Below, in pieces: positions 27,080 to 37,389 of a stretch of 57,288 nt of DNA (the stretch's first letter is position 1; each line of letters begins with the position of its first letter). Location of the stretch: positions 1 to 57,288 of the forward strand of contig CALVGV010000010.1 in the NCBI GenBank assembly GCA_944327195.1. Direction: 5' to 3'. Position numbers and translations under genes: made by a program. The DNA comes from an uncultured Limosilactobacillus sp. (GTDB lineage: Bacteria; Bacillota; Bacilli; Lactobacillales; Lactobacillaceae). The notes below the pieces were generated by a model. That model was not told where the DNA came from, ran no database searches, and saw nothing but the letters and a program-made list of their open reading frames with translations.

Positions 27080-28638
27080 CCATTAGCCCCCTTCTCTTGC
27101 CCCTGGCCGGCCGCCTGGCGCAACTGGCGCTGGTAGCTGGCCGCCTTGGGCCCGGTTAGCTGGATCAGGAGGGTGTCGCCGGCCTGGAGGGTGGTTTGCC
27201 CGTGGGGGATCACCTCGCCGTCCCCGCGGTAGATCATCAAGATCAGGCTCCCGGTAGGCCAGGGGTAGTCCTTGATCTTAACCCCCTCCAGCGGAGCGCC
27301 GGTGAAGATGGTGGTCGTCATCTGGGTCAACCCTACCAGCGGCCGGGCCGGTTGCTTGTGCATGAAGTTGGCCAGCATGGCGGCGTAGACCGGCGCCCCG
27401 TTGAGCGCGTCGACCACCAGGTAGGCAATCACCGCCACCACCGCCAGCGGCATCAGGTGGGCCATCGTCCCCACCATCTCGGTGATCAAGAGGATCGCCG
27501 TGAAGGGGGCCTTGGAGATGCAGGCAAAGTAGCCGGCCATCGCGTAGATGATGTAGTTGGCCAGGTAGCGTTGCGGTACCAGGTGGAGGTTAATTAAAAT
27601 CACGCAGTAGAGGCCGCCGAGGACCGCCCCCAGAGAGAGGATCGGCAGGAAGATCCCGCCGGGCAGCTCGGTCCCGTAGGAAATCATCGAAAAGACGAAG
27701 CGGAGGACGAAGAGACCCAAAAAGAGGCCCACCGAGGCCGGCAGGGTGTTGAGCTTGACGATCAGCTCGTTGCCCCCGCCGAGGGTGGTCGGCAACCACC
27801 AGGCGATCGGGATCAGCAAGAGCAATGCAAGTACCGGGTACCAGGTCGGCTTCAGCCAGCTAATTTTGCGGCTCCACTTGCCCAGCCGCAGGACCACCAG
27901 CTGGTAGCCCCGCCCCAGCAGGCCGAGGAGGACGCCGAGACCAATCAGGTACCAGTACTGGTGGAGGGGGAAGAGGGTTTCGTGGGGAACGTTGAGGTCG
28001 GGCTTGAGGCCGAAGAACTGGATCGAGACCAGATTGGCCGCCAGCGAGCTGATGAAGACCGAGAGCCAGACCAGCGGCGAGAAGTTGTGGTAGACCTCCT
28101 CGAGGATGAAGAGGGTGCTGGCAATCGGGGCGTTGAAGGCCGCCGAGAGGCCCGCCGCCGCCCCGCTGGCGATTCCGACCCGCCGCTCGACCGGGGTCAC
28201 CTCGCCGTGCTCGCTGATCCCCTGGCCGACGGTCGCGCCGAGCTGGATCGACGGTCCCTCGCGACCAAGGTAGAGGCCGGAGCCGATCGCCAGGATCCCG
28301 CCGCAGAACTTACGCCAGAGGACCGGCCACCATTCCTCGTCGTACTGGCCGGTCAGTTGCCCCTCGACCTGGGGAATCCCCGACCCCTTGATGTCCGGGT
28401 AGCGCTGGGCCAGGTTCCCCAGGGCCAGCCCCAGGAGAACCATCATCGCCGCCCAGGCCAGCAGCCAGAGCGGTTGCTGGTGGAAGAAGGCAAAGGCCTG
28501 CTTGACCCCGCCGAGGACGGCCTGGATCGCCAACCGAAAGAGGCTGACCACTAGGCCGGTCACCAGGCCGATCACGATCGCCCGCCAGATTTGCCGGCTG
28601 TTGGCATAGCGAACCCCGATCAATTTTCGCTTCCGCAC
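27076..28638 (-). CDS. ClC-type chloride transporter with TrkA-C domain
   Basis: 520 residues from a GTG start that follows GGGAG. About ten helices form the ClC fold: GSGIPQ, GREGPSIQLGATVGQG with the gating glutamate, and LFILEEV with the internal proton glutamate. These two glutamates favour a Cl-/H+ antiporter over a channel. A TrkA-C domain covers the last 75 residues, as in Firmicutes homologues that sense nucleotides such as c-di-AMP; binding here is an inference. Two ATTTCCCGGGAAA-like palindromes lie upstream. Confidence 0.92.
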   Translation of the reverse strand: MRKRKLIGVRYANSRQIWRAIVIGLVTGLVVSLFRLAIQAVLGGVKQAFAFFHQQPLWLLAWAAMMVLLGLALGNLAQRYPDIKGSGIPQVEGQLTGQYDEEWWPVLWRKFCGGILAIGSGLYLGREGPSIQLGATVGQGISEHGEVTPVERRVGIASGAAAGLSAAFNAPIASTLFILEEVYHNFSPLVWLSVFISSLAANLVSIQFFGLKPDLNVPHETLFPLHQYWYLIGLGVLLGLLGRGYQLVVLRLGKWSRKISWLKPTWYPVLALLLLIPIAWWLPTTLGGGNELIVKLNTLPASVGLFLGLFVLRFVFSMISYGTELPGGIFLPILSLGAVLGGLYCVILINLHLVPQRYLANYIIYAMAGYFACISKAPFTAILLITEMVGTMAHLMPLAVVAVIAYLVVDALNGAPVYAAMLANFMHKQPARPLVGLTQMTTTIFTGAPLEGVKIKDYPWPTGSLILMIYRGDGEVIPHGQTTLQAGDTLLIQLTGPKAASYQRQLRQAAGQGQEKGANG

Positions 28639-28729
28639 AATCTTCGTCTCCCTTATTGCTTTTATTTCCGGGCCCCGCCGCCTGCGCGGGGGCCCGGATA
28701 CCAAACGATTCCTAGTGTACCAAATTCTA

Positions 28730-28778
28730 TTTCCCGGGAAAAGGGCGGACCGTCGTCTGCCAAATATTTCCCGGGAAA
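28730..28778. promoter_or_regulatory. Pair of palindromic operator-like sites upstream of the ClC gene
   Basis: TTTCCCGGGAAA occurs at 28730-28741 and again at 28767-28778 (extended to ATTTCCCGGGAAAT), 37 bases apart centre to centre. A TACACT -10-like box for the ClC gene lies just downstream on the minus strand. The pair looks like binding sites for a dimeric repressor. Confidence 0.6.
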
Positions 28779-28786
28779 TGAAAAAA

Positions 28787-28967
28787 GAAGCTGAAAAAAA
28801 AGGTTTAAAGCGTTCCGTACAGCTAAGTGAGAACGGGCTTTGGCACGGGGACCGGGCCGGAGTTCGTTCTTGCGCAGCTGCTAGGAGCGCCCTTTTTCCC
28901 GCGATTGCAGAGTAATATTAGGAGAAGTCAAAAAGAGGCTGGGAAGAAATGAGTTTCTTCCCAGCCC
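28787..28967 (+). repeat. Family 2 structured repeat, copy 3
   Basis: Same order as copy 2, with the outer stem changed to AAAAGG/CCTTTTT, GCGTTCC with GGAGCGC (G-T pair), CAGCT/AGCTG, and a terminator hairpin GGCTGGGAAGAAA-TGAG-TTTCTTCCCAGCC. It lies between the permease and ClC genes, both on the minus strand, so it is not limited to convergent sites. Confidence 0.86.
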
Positions 28968-28990
28968 CGAATTATCAGCTATTTCCAATT

Positions 28991-30382
28991 TCATTTCTTA
29001 GCCAGTTGGTCGCGGTGGCGAACCAGGTAGAAGAGGGTGGCAATGATCAGGACCGCCGCCCCGACGGTTACCGACACCCGGGTGTCCGGGTTAACGAACA
29101 TGAAGCCGACGATCACGATCAGCATGACGAAGGCAAAGTAGTTCGAGAACGGGTAGAGGGGCAGCTTGAAGGGGTGGTCAGCCATCATTTCCTGGTTGTT
29201 GCGGCGGAAGCGCAACTCGGCCAGCAAAATCACGAACCACGGGATCATCCCCGGCAGGACCGAGGAACTGAAGACCACCACGAAGAGGTCGGCGGTCGAC
29301 TTGTTGGAGGCCGAGACCAGCATGTCAAGGATGAAGCCCAGCAGGATCCCGCCGGAAATCCCGAGGATGGCGGCGTCGGGAACGATCCGCTTGGACAGGC
29401 GGCCGAAGATCTTCGGCGCGTCGCCCTCGTGGGCCAGCTTGAAGAGCATCCGGCTCGAGGAGTAGATCCCCGAGTTGGCCCCGGAGAGGGCCGCCGTCAG
29501 GACGACGAAGTTAATGATCGAGGCCGCCGCCGTGATCCCCACCTTGGCGAAGGTCGAAACGAATGGCGAGCCGACGCTACTCAGGTGGTTCCACGGGTAG
29601 ATGGTCACGATCACGAAGATCGCCCCAACGTAGAAGATCAGGATCCGGAAGAGGACCGACTTAACCGACTTGACGACCGCCTGCTGTGGGTTGGCCACTT
29701 CCCCGGCCGAGATCCCCAGCAGTTCGATTCCCTGGTAGGAGCCGACGATGATCGACATCGAGAAGAAGAAGCCGGTCCAGCCCCCGGTGAAGAAGCCACC
29801 GTTCTTCCAGAGGTTGCTAAGGCCCACCGGGTGACCGCCGTTCCCCACCCCGAGGAAGATCACCAGGAGGCCGAGGACGATCATGAAGATGATCGTGACC
29901 ACCTTGATCATGGCAAACCAGAATTCCAGCGACCCGTAGGCCTTGGCACTAGCGAGGTTGGCCAGGACCAAAAAGGCGATGATGATCAGGCCGACGCTGA
30001 AGGGGTGGAGTTTGGGCCACCAGTACTTGAGGTACTCGGTGGCCGCCACGACTTCCGACATCCCAACCACGATGTATTCAAAGACGTTGGCCCACTTGGC
30101 GAGGTAGCCGGCCAGCGGGTGGACGTACTCGGTAGCGTAGTCGGCAAAGGAGCCGGTCCCGGGATTGACGTAGATCATCTCCCCAAGGGCCCGCATCACG
30201 ATGTACAAGATCAGGCCGACAAACATGTAGGCCAAGAGGACGGACGGCCCCGTCCACTTAATCGTCGAGGTCGACCCCATGAAGAGTCCGACCCCGATCG
30301 CTCCCCCGAGGGAGATCATCTCCATTTGGCCCGCCGACATTGTTCGGTTCAATTCCGGCGCGCCGCCATTCTTTTGCGACAT
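28991..30382 (-). CDS. Amino acid permease (APC superfamily, AAT type)
   Basis: 463 residues with twelve hydrophobic segments. The first helix carries the family motif SLGGAIGVGLFMGS. PGTGSFADYATEY and the helix-6 region GSYQGIELLGISAGEVANPQ are typical of the AAT group (CycA/GabP/AnsP types). The substrate cannot be told from the sequence; a D-alanine/glycine/serine carrier is one candidate. The ATG (MSQKNGG) follows GGAGG by eight bases, so the longer frame is rejected. Confidence 0.88.
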   Translation of the reverse strand: MSQKNGGAPELNRTMSAGQMEMISLGGAIGVGLFMGSTSTIKWTGPSVLLAYMFVGLILYIVMRALGEMIYVNPGTGSFADYATEYVHPLAGYLAKWANVFEYIVVGMSEVVAATEYLKYWWPKLHPFSVGLIIIAFLVLANLASAKAYGSLEFWFAMIKVVTIIFMIVLGLLVIFLGVGNGGHPVGLSNLWKNGGFFTGGWTGFFFSMSIIVGSYQGIELLGISAGEVANPQQAVVKSVKSVLFRILIFYVGAIFVIVTIYPWNHLSSVGSPFVSTFAKVGITAAASIINFVVLTAALSGANSGIYSSSRMLFKLAHEGDAPKIFGRLSKRIVPDAAILGISGGILLGFILDMLVSASNKSTADLFVVVFSSSVLPGMIPWFVILLAELRFRRNNQEMMADHPFKLPLYPFSNYFAFVMLIVIVGFMFVNPDTRVSVTVGAAVLIIATLFYLVRHRDQLAKK

Positions 30383-30515
30383 CTTCTCTTCCTCCATTTC
30401 GGGCGGTTCCCTATGGTACCCCCCTAAAGTGACCGCAAACCGTTTGGGCTCCCGGCCCGCTTCCCTCCTCCCCCACGATTGGAGAGTGGGCCGGGTTAGC
30501 GTTCCGGCAGCGACT

Positions 30516-30568
30516 AACGTTAAACGTTCCTAAGAAATAATTATACGGAAATCTTAAGGGAGCTGCAA
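30516..30568 (-). promoter_or_regulatory. Permease promoter with operator-like repeat
   Basis: Minus-strand TTGCAG (30563-30568) and TATAAT (30540-30545) are 17 bases apart. AACGTTAAACGTT (30516-30528), a double AACGTT, lies just downstream of the -10 and could be a repressor site. A leader of about 140 bases follows. Confidence 0.65.
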
Positions 30569-30612
30569 GCATTTCTAATTTTGCTTTAATTTCGCTCCCG
30601 AAAACGCAAATA

Positions 30613-30645
30613 AAAAGAGGACGGAATTGCTTCCGTCCCCCTTTG
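30613..30645 (-). terminator. Terminator of eno
   Basis: GGACGGAA and TTCCGTCC form a stem around a TTG loop; the flanking A run on the plus strand gives a T run on the eno transcript. Confidence 0.88.
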
Positions 30646-30662
30646 CACCGGTCCCGCTAAAA

Positions 30663-32012
<1,350 letters not shown>

Positions 32013-32036
32013 CTAGTAATTTTGCTTACGCTCCCT

Positions 32037-32065
32037 ATTGTATTATTTTGTTCAGCTTAAAACAA
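32037..32065 (-). promoter_or_regulatory. eno promoter
   Basis: Minus-strand TTGTTT (32060-32065) and TACAAT (32037-32042) are 17 bases apart. The AGGAGAG site lies before the ATG. Confidence 0.7.
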
Positions 32066-32147
32066 GGCTGAAGGGAAAAGGAATTTTCGGGAAGCGGTTG
32101 CATTTATGGGATAATTTTGGTAGCAAAATTAGGAAATTAATTCGGTG

Positions 32148-32195
32148 TTACAATAGAAAGTGACTCACACAACCAAGCAGAAAGGATCGTTAATA
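32148..32195 (+). promoter_or_regulatory. Start region of the PAS gene
   Basis: GTGTTACAAT gives a probable -10 near 32148-32153, with no clear -35. AGAAAGGA precedes the ATG at 32196 by eight bases. Confidence 0.45.
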
Positions 32196-32618
32196 ATGGA
32201 AACAATCACCCTTCCCGGTGGCCAACTGACGACGGCCGAGTTAAGCGCCATCTTCGCCACCATCCCGGTCGAATTCGACTTCATCGACGACCACGACATC
32301 GTCCGCTGGTCCTCGGCCAACCGCCACCGACTCTTCGCCCGCACCGACGCCGACCTCGGCAAGCCGGTGCGGGCGGTCCACCCCGGCCACAGCCAGGCCC
32401 GGGTGCAGGCGGTGCTCGACCAGATGCATGCCGGCAAGCGGGGCAAGCTCAGCCTGCTGATCCACCACCAGGGCCAGCCGGTCAACATCGCCTTCTACGC
32501 CCTCCACGATGCGGCCGGCAAGTACCTCGGCTGCGTCGAGGTCACCCAACCGGTGGCCGACCACCAGGAAAAGGGTGGCTGGTGGCGCAACCTCAAGCAG
32601 ATGCTTCTCCGCCACTAG
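32196..32618 (+). CDS. Small PAS-domain protein (DUF438-like C-terminal module)
   Basis: 140 residues forming a lone PAS domain. VEFDFIDDHDIVRWSS, then a His/Pro-rich VRAVHPGHSQARVQAVL, match the sensor part seen at the end of DUF438 proteins, but the N-terminal DUF438 part is missing. The core ends near residue 122 (YLGCVEVTQ); a short basic tail follows. It may bind haem or another small ligand; no output domain is present. Its last 26 bases overlap the end of tpiA on the other strand. Confidence 0.75.
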   Translation: METITLPGGQLTTAELSAIFATIPVEFDFIDDHDIVRWSSANRHRLFARTDADLGKPVRAVHPGHSQARVQAVLDQMHAGKRGKLSLLIHHQGQPVNIAFYALHDAAGKYLGCVEVTQPVADHQEKGGWWRNLKQMLLRH

Positions 32619-33378
32619 CGGCCACCACCTGGTCGACCATCGTCAGGAAGGTGGCCGGGTCGAGGCTGGCGCGGCCAATCAGCACCCCGTCGATGTCGGG
32701 CCGGCCGATCAGCTGGGGCAGGTTCGCCTGGTTGACGCTCCCGCCGTAGAGGATCCGCACCCGGTTGGCGGCGGCCTCGCCGTACAGGCAGGCAACCGTC
32801 TGGCGAATCAGGTAGCAGCCTTCGTTGGCCTCCACCGGGCTGGCGGCCGCCTTGCCGGTGCCGATCGCCCAGCTTGGTTCGTAGGCGATCACGATGTGGG
32901 CCAGCTGGTCCTCGCTGACCCCGGCCAGGCCGGTAATCACCTGGTTGACCACCCAGGCCACCTGGCCGTGCTCGGCCAAGCGCTTCATCGTTTCGTCGAC
33001 GCAGAGGATCGGGCAGAGGCCGGCGCTGAGGGCGGCGTGAACCTTCTGGTTGACCACCTGGTCGCTTTCGAAGAAGAGCCGCCGCCGCTCGGAGTGGCCG
33101 AGGATGACGTGCTTGATCCCCAGCTCGCGGAGGGCCAGCGGGCTGGTTTCGCCGGTGAAGGCCCCCTCATCCTGGTAGAAGCAGTTCTCGGCCACGATCT
33201 TGAGCGGTGAGGCAGCGGTCAGCCGGGCCAATGACTGCAAGAAGAGGGTCGGCACCGCCAGTTCCACCTCGGCCACCTGCTTGGCCGGCAGGCGGTCCTT
33301 GATTTGGGCAACGTAGTCCTCGGCCTCGGTGATCGTTTTGTACATCTTCCAGTTGCCGACGATTAATGGTTTGCGCAT
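32593..33378 (-). CDS. tpiA: Triosephosphate isomerase
   Basis: Interconverts dihydroxyacetone phosphate and glyceraldehyde-3-phosphate. 261 residues from the ATG giving MRKPLIVGNWKMYK. Asn9 and Lys11, the catalytic histidine in LGHSERR, the catalytic glutamate in AYEPSWAIGTG and the phosphate loop YGGSV are all present. Third gene of gap-pgk-tpiA, with a terminator-like hairpin before it. The 3' end overlaps the convergent PAS gene. Confidence 0.96.
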   Translation of the reverse strand: MRKPLIVGNWKMYKTITEAEDYVAQIKDRLPAKQVAEVELAVPTLFLQSLARLTAASPLKIVAENCFYQDEGAFTGETSPLALRELGIKHVILGHSERRRLFFESDQVVNQKVHAALSAGLCPILCVDETMKRLAEHGQVAWVVNQVITGLAGVSEDQLAHIVIAYEPSWAIGTGKAAASPVEANEGCYLIRQTVACLYGEAAANRVRILYGGSVNQANLPQLIGRPDIDGVLIGRASLDPATFLTMVDQVVAASGGEASA

Positions 33379-33416
33379 CGCTTTGCCCCCGTTTCTCAAT
33401 TTTCAGTGTGACCCAT

Positions 33417-33455
33417 CAAAAAAACGTACCCCGCCTTGCAGTGGAGTACCGTTTT
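33417..33455 (-). terminator. Hairpin between pgk and tpiA
   Basis: AACGGTACTCC and GGGGTACGTT pair on the minus strand, with a long T run after the stem. A partial terminator here would lower tpiA relative to pgk. Confidence 0.75.
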
Positions 33456-33459
33456 TGCA

Positions 33460-34665
33460 TTACTTGTCGGAGATGGCAACGATCCCCGGCAGCGGCTTGC
33501 CTTCGAGGTAAGTCAAGGAAGCACCCCCACCAGTGGAGATGTGGGTCAGCTTGTCGGCGATGCCGAGTTGCTTTGCGGCCGCCGTGGAGTCCCCCCCACC
33601 GACGATCGTCGTTGCATCAGTCAACGTGCCGAGGAACTTCCCAACTTCCAGGGTCCCCTTGGCAAAGTTTTCCATTTCGAAGACGCCCATTGGACCGTTC
33701 CAAACAACGGTCTTGGCGTCGGCCAATACCTTCTTGAAGAGGTCAACTGACTTCGGACCGATGTCGAGCCCCATCCAGCCGTCGTCGATGTCGCCTTCAA
33801 CCACCTTGGTGTTGGCGTCGTTGGCAAACTTGTCGGCGACCACGTCGTCAACCGGCAGAACCAGCTTGTCGCCGGCCTTGGCCAGGATGTCCTTGGCCAC
33901 TTCGATCTTGTCCTTTTCAACCAGGGAGTTGCCGACCTTTTCGCCCTTGGCGGCCTTGAAGGTGTAAGCCATCCCCCCGCCGACGATGATCTTGTCGGCC
34001 TTTTCAAGCAGGTTGGTGATCACGCCGATCTTGTCGGAAACCTTGGCCCCACCCAGAATGGCAACAAACGGGTGCTCCGGGTTGTCCACGGCGTCGCCGA
34101 GAAACTTGATTTCCTTTTCCATCAGGAAGCCGGCCGCCGCCTTACCTTCCATGTTGGTGGCAATCCCAACGTTGGAGGCGTGCTTGCGGTGGGCAGTCCC
34201 GAAGGCGTCGTTAACGAAGACGTCACCCAGTGAAGCCCAGTACTTGCCAAGTTCCGGGTCGTTGCCGGATTCGCGCTTGACGTATTCGCCGTTCACCACG
34301 TCTTCGTAGCGGGTGTTTTGGACAACCAGGACGTCACCGTCGGCCATCTTGTTGATGGCTTCTTCCAGTTGGGCCCCTTCGGTTACCGGCACGAAGGTAA
34401 CTGGCTTGCCCAGCAGGTTGGACAGCTTTTCAGCAACCGGCCGCATCGACAGGCCCGGCTTGTCTTCTTCCTTCTTGATCCGGCCCAGGTGGGAGAAGAG
34501 GATTGCCTTCCCCTTGTGGTCCAGAACGTACTTGATCGTTGGCAGGGCCGCCACGATCCGGTTGTCGTCGCCGACCACGCCGTCCTTAACCGGAACGTTG
34601 AAGTCGACCCGCATTAATACCTTCTTGCCTTCCAGTTGAAGGTCTTCAACGGTTAATTTAGCCAT
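33460..34665 (-). CDS. pgk: Phosphoglycerate kinase
   Basis: Makes ATP from 1,3-bisphosphoglycerate. 401 residues from MAKLTVEDL, with [11 protein letters not shown], the SHLGR loop, the hinge region, WNGPMGVFE and GGGDSTAA of the nucleotide site. The ATG follows AAAGGAG. Flanked by hairpins on both sides, so levels of gap, pgk and tpiA can differ. Confidence 0.97.
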   Translation of the reverse strand: MAKLTVEDLQLEGKKVLMRVDFNVPVKDGVVGDDNRIVAALPTIKYVLDHKGKAILFSHLGRIKKEEDKPGLSMRPVAEKLSNLLGKPVTFVPVTEGAQLEEAINKMADGDVLVVQNTRYEDVVNGEYVKRESGNDPELGKYWASLGDVFVNDAFGTAHRKHASNVGIATNMEGKAAAGFLMEKEIKFLGDAVDNPEHPFVAILGGAKVSDKIGVITNLLEKADKIIVGGGMAYTFKAAKGEKVGNSLVEKDKIEVAKDILAKAGDKLVLPVDDVVADKFANDANTKVVEGDIDDGWMGLDIGPKSVDLFKKVLADAKTVVWNGPMGVFEMENFAKGTLEVGKFLGTLTDATTIVGGGDSTAAAKQLGIADKLTHISTGGGASLTYLEGKPLPGIVAISDK

Positions 34666-34684
34666 TAATTCATGTTCTCCTTTC

Positions 34685-34717
34685 AAAAAAGGCAGGCGGA
34701 GTCTCCTCCTCCCGCCT
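34685..34717 (-). terminator. Hairpin between gap and pgk
   Basis: On the minus strand AAGGCGGGAG pairs with CTCCGCCTGCCTT (imperfect) and is followed by six T. It sits 18 bases after gap and overlaps the pgk ribosome-site region, so it probably reduces read-through from gap. Confidence 0.75.
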
Positions 34718-34734
34718 TCATTTAACCTTGCAAA

Positions 34735-35748
34735 TTAGAGGGTTGCAAAGTGGATCAGGGTCCGGATCATGTTGGAAGTGAACCCGTATTCGTTGTCGTA
34801 CCAAGCAACGGTCTTAACGAGTTGGGTGCCGTCTTCGGCTTCCATGATTTCGGTTTGGGATGGGTCAAAGACGGAACCGTAAGTCGAACCGATGATGTCG
34901 GAGGATACGATTGGGTCTTCAGTGTAACCGTAAGCGTCGTTGCCTTCGGTTGCCTTCTTCATTGCGGCGTTGATTTCGTCAACCGTGGTCTTCTTGTTGA
35001 GGATCGAAACCAGTTCGGTCAGGGAACCGTCAACCACGCCAACCCGTTGTGCGTGACCCGACAGCTTGCCGTTCAGTTCTGGGATAACCAGACCAATGGC
35101 CTTGGCAGCACCAGAGGAGTGCGGAATGGTGTTGGTCGAAGCAGTCCGGTTGTTGCGCATCTTCTTGCCCCGTGGGCCATCAAGGATGGCTTGGGTAGAA
35201 GTGAAGGCGTGAACCGTGGTCATCGTGCCGACCTTGAGGCCGAAGTCCTTGTTCAGGAAGTAAGCCATTGGGGCCAGGCAGGAAGTGGTGCAGGAACCTG
35301 CAGAAACGATCTTGTCTTCCGCCTTCAGCGTGTCCAGGTTAACCCCTGGCACAACCGTTGGGATGTTGCCGGCTGGGGCAGAGATCAGTACCCGCTTAGC
35401 GCCAGCGTCGAGGTGGGCTTGGGACTTTTCAGCTGAAGTGTAGAAACCAGTACATTCGAGAACGAAGTCTACGCCGTCGTTCTTAACCCAAGGAATGTTC
35501 TTGGCGTCGCGTTCAGCGTAAACTGGGTACTTCTTGCCGTCAACAACGATCCCTTCGTCGTAAGCAGAAACTTCACCCGGGAACTTGCCGTGAGTGGAGT
35601 CGTACTTCAGCAGGTAAGCCAGCATGGAAGGAGTCGTCAGGTCGTTGATGGCAACAACTTCGATTGCGTCAGAGTTAAGTTCGTGAATCCGACGGAAAGC
35701 CAACCGACCAATCCGGCCGAAACCGTTAATACCAATCTTAACAGTCAT
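34735..35748 (-). CDS. gap: Glyceraldehyde-3-phosphate dehydrogenase
   Basis: NAD-dependent oxidation of glyceraldehyde-3-phosphate to 1,3-bisphosphoglycerate. 337 residues with [13 protein letters not shown] (NAD loop), the catalytic cysteine in [13 protein letters not shown] and the histidine in TVHAFTSTQ. No cggR regulator precedes it, unlike in many Firmicutes; whiA is the next upstream gene. A 13-base palindrome AATTCGGCGAATT (35839-35851) lies about 90 bases upstream. Confidence 0.97.
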   Translation of the reverse strand: MTVKIGINGFGRIGRLAFRRIHELNSDAIEVVAINDLTTPSMLAYLLKYDSTHGKFPGEVSAYDEGIVVDGKKYPVYAERDAKNIPWVKNDGVDFVLECTGFYTSAEKSQAHLDAGAKRVLISAPAGNIPTVVPGVNLDTLKAEDKIVSAGSCTTSCLAPMAYFLNKDFGLKVGTMTTVHAFTSTQAILDGPRGKKMRNNRTASTNTIPHSSGAAKAIGLVIPELNGKLSGHAQRVGVVDGSLTELVSILNKKTTVDEINAAMKKATEGNDAYGYTEDPIVSSDIIGSTYGSVFDPSQTEIMEAEDGTQLVKTVAWYDNEYGFTSNMIRTLIHFATL

Positions 35749-35838
35749 ACTGTAAGTTCCTCCTTTTAGGAAAACAAATAATTAATTTACGAGTTTCATT
35801 TTAACACGGATGACCAAAAAGTACAGTTTTTCGCCCCC

Positions 35839-35851
35839 AATTCGGCGAATT
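35839..35851. promoter_or_regulatory. Palindrome upstream of gap
   Basis: AATTCGGCGAATT is a perfect palindrome apart from its central base and sits in the gap promoter region. A TTAAAAT -10-like box for gap lies downstream on the minus strand. Confidence 0.4.
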
Positions 35852-35941
35852 TTGTGAAAAATGTACAATCGCTCCCAGGCGCGCCAGAGCGGCAATCGCC
35901 CGCCCTTGGGCAATGATAACGCTACCAATTCACAGGCTTGC

Positions 35942-36874
35942 TCAGGCGCCGGTGCGGATTTTTTCGGCGTAGGCGTTGAGCTTGCGGAGGCGGTGGTTGA
36001 CCCCCGACTTGGAGATCGGCCCGCCCGGCACCAGGGTCCCCAGCTCCTTGAGGCTGACCTCCTGGTGGGCCAGGCGGGTCTGGGCAATGTCGCGCAGCTT
36101 CGGCGGCAGGCTGGCCAGGCCGACCGTCGACTCGATCAGGCGAATGTTTTCGACCTGCTTGTTGGCGGCGGTGGCCACCTTGTCGAGGTTGGCGTTCTCG
36201 CAGTTGACCAGGCGGTTGACCGAGTTTCGCATGTCGCGAACGATCCGGATGTTTTCGAATTCGAGCATCGAGGAAGTGGCGCCGATCAGCTGGAGGAAGT
36301 TGGCGATCTTTTCGGCCTCCTTGAGGTAGACGATGTAGCCGCTGCGGCGGTTGGTGGTCTTGGCGTTGAGGCCAAACTGGTTGATCAGCTTGGCAATCAT
36401 CTCGTTGTGCTCCTCATAGAGGGAGTAGATCTCGAGGTGGTAGCGCGAGGTTTCCGGGTTGTTGACCGAGCCGCCGGCCAAGAAGGCCCCCCGCAGGTAG
36501 GACTGGACCATCAGGTCGTTTTTCAGCATCCCGGTCGGCACCCGCTCCATGATCTTGAAGCCGTCGAGGATCCCGAGGGTGGTGAGGATCTCCTTGACCT
36601 GGTAGCGGAGGCGGACCACGTAGGTGTTGTTCTTCTTGAGCTTCATCTTGCGGCGGACGACGATGTCGGATTCAACGCCGAAGAACTCCTTGAGCAAGGA
36701 GTAGATCCGCCGGGCGATCGCCGGGCTTTCGGTTTGCACCGAGAGGACCATCTGCTGGTTGGCGATCCCGAGGGCGCCGTTCATCCGGATCAGGGCCATC
36801 AGTTCCGCCTTTGCGTTATCCTGATGAACCTTGATTCCGGTCAGTTCCTTCTTAACTTCACTTGCGTATGACAT
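35942..36874 (-). CDS. whiA: DNA-binding protein WhiA
   Basis: 310 residues from [11 protein letters not shown], with GGAGG before the ATG. The N-terminal two thirds is a degenerate LAGLIDADG homing-endonuclease fold ([14 protein letters not shown]), and the C-terminal third is a helix-turn-helix ([25 protein letters not shown]). It influences cell division and chromosome segregation in Firmicutes. It belongs to the rapZ-yvcK-whiA group, but a 630-base repeat region separates it from yvcK here. Confidence 0.96.
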   Translation of the reverse strand: MSYASEVKKELTGIKVHQDNAKAELMALIRMNGALGIANQQMVLSVQTESPAIARRIYSLLKEFFGVESDIVVRRKMKLKKNNTYVVRLRYQVKEILTTLGILDGFKIMERVPTGMLKNDLMVQSYLRGAFLAGGSVNNPETSRYHLEIYSLYEEHNEMIAKLINQFGLNAKTTNRRSGYIVYLKEAEKIANFLQLIGATSSMLEFENIRIVRDMRNSVNRLVNCENANLDKVATAANKQVENIRLIESTVGLASLPPKLRDIAQTRLAHQEVSLKELGTLVPGGPISKSGVNHRLRKLNAYAEKIRTGA

Positions 36875-36924
36875 GCTTGCCTCCTTGGAATTTACTTTTG
36901 GGGGGTGTGGGGTGGTGGGGGTGG

Positions 36925-37190
36925 CCTCCGCTCCGCGAAAGGGGCGGGACCGTGACGATGGTGGGCACAACTTGCGAATGTTACTTAGTCGGAGAGCGAC
37001 TGAAAGGAGCGCTCAGGCTTAGAAACATTCCATGCGATAGCCATCCAAGAACGAGGAGCTTTGCGACGAGCGATTGGCGAATGGCGAACCGCTTGAGCCC
37101 CATGCGGGTCTCAAAGCTTGGCCTTTCACTAGGCGGTAAACCGCCAAGTGAAACTTCACCATCTTGGCCCGCCCTTTCGCTCCGCTCCGG
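36925..37190 (+). repeat. Family 1 structured repeat, copy C with an insert
   Basis: Outer stem CGAAAGGGGCGGG with CCCGCCCTTTCG (37170-37180 region), then GATGGTG (36957-36963) with CACCATC (37157-37163). The hairpin TTTCACT-A-GGCGGT with ACCGCC-A-AGTGAAA is at 37124-37153; the other one, CTTGAG with CTCAAAG at 37092-37116, is weakened. About 120 extra bases (36969-37090) sit in the junction. Confidence 0.8.
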
Positions 37191-37192
37191 CC

Positions 37193-37389
37193 AGGTGGTA
37201 CCAATGCAACTAAGAGTAGGACCGATGTGCGAAGGCTCCTTTGCCAGAAAGCGACCACTAGGATCTTAAGAGCTCTGGAACCTTTTCTCCGGTAACCACC
37301 CAAGAACGAGGAGTGATTGGCTTGTGGCGAACCGGGCAAGCATTTTAGCCCGCCGGTTCGCTCCGCTCCGGCTCGGTGGTACCAGTGCA
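37193..37389. repeat. Repeated GGTGGTACCA motif
   Basis: GGTGGTACCANTGCAACTAAGAG occurs next to 37195 and 37376, and a similar GGTGGTACCACTGCTACT at 12176. The core resembles the T-box sequence (UGGNACC), but no specifier hairpin or downstream gene supports a T-box. Confidence 0.55.
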
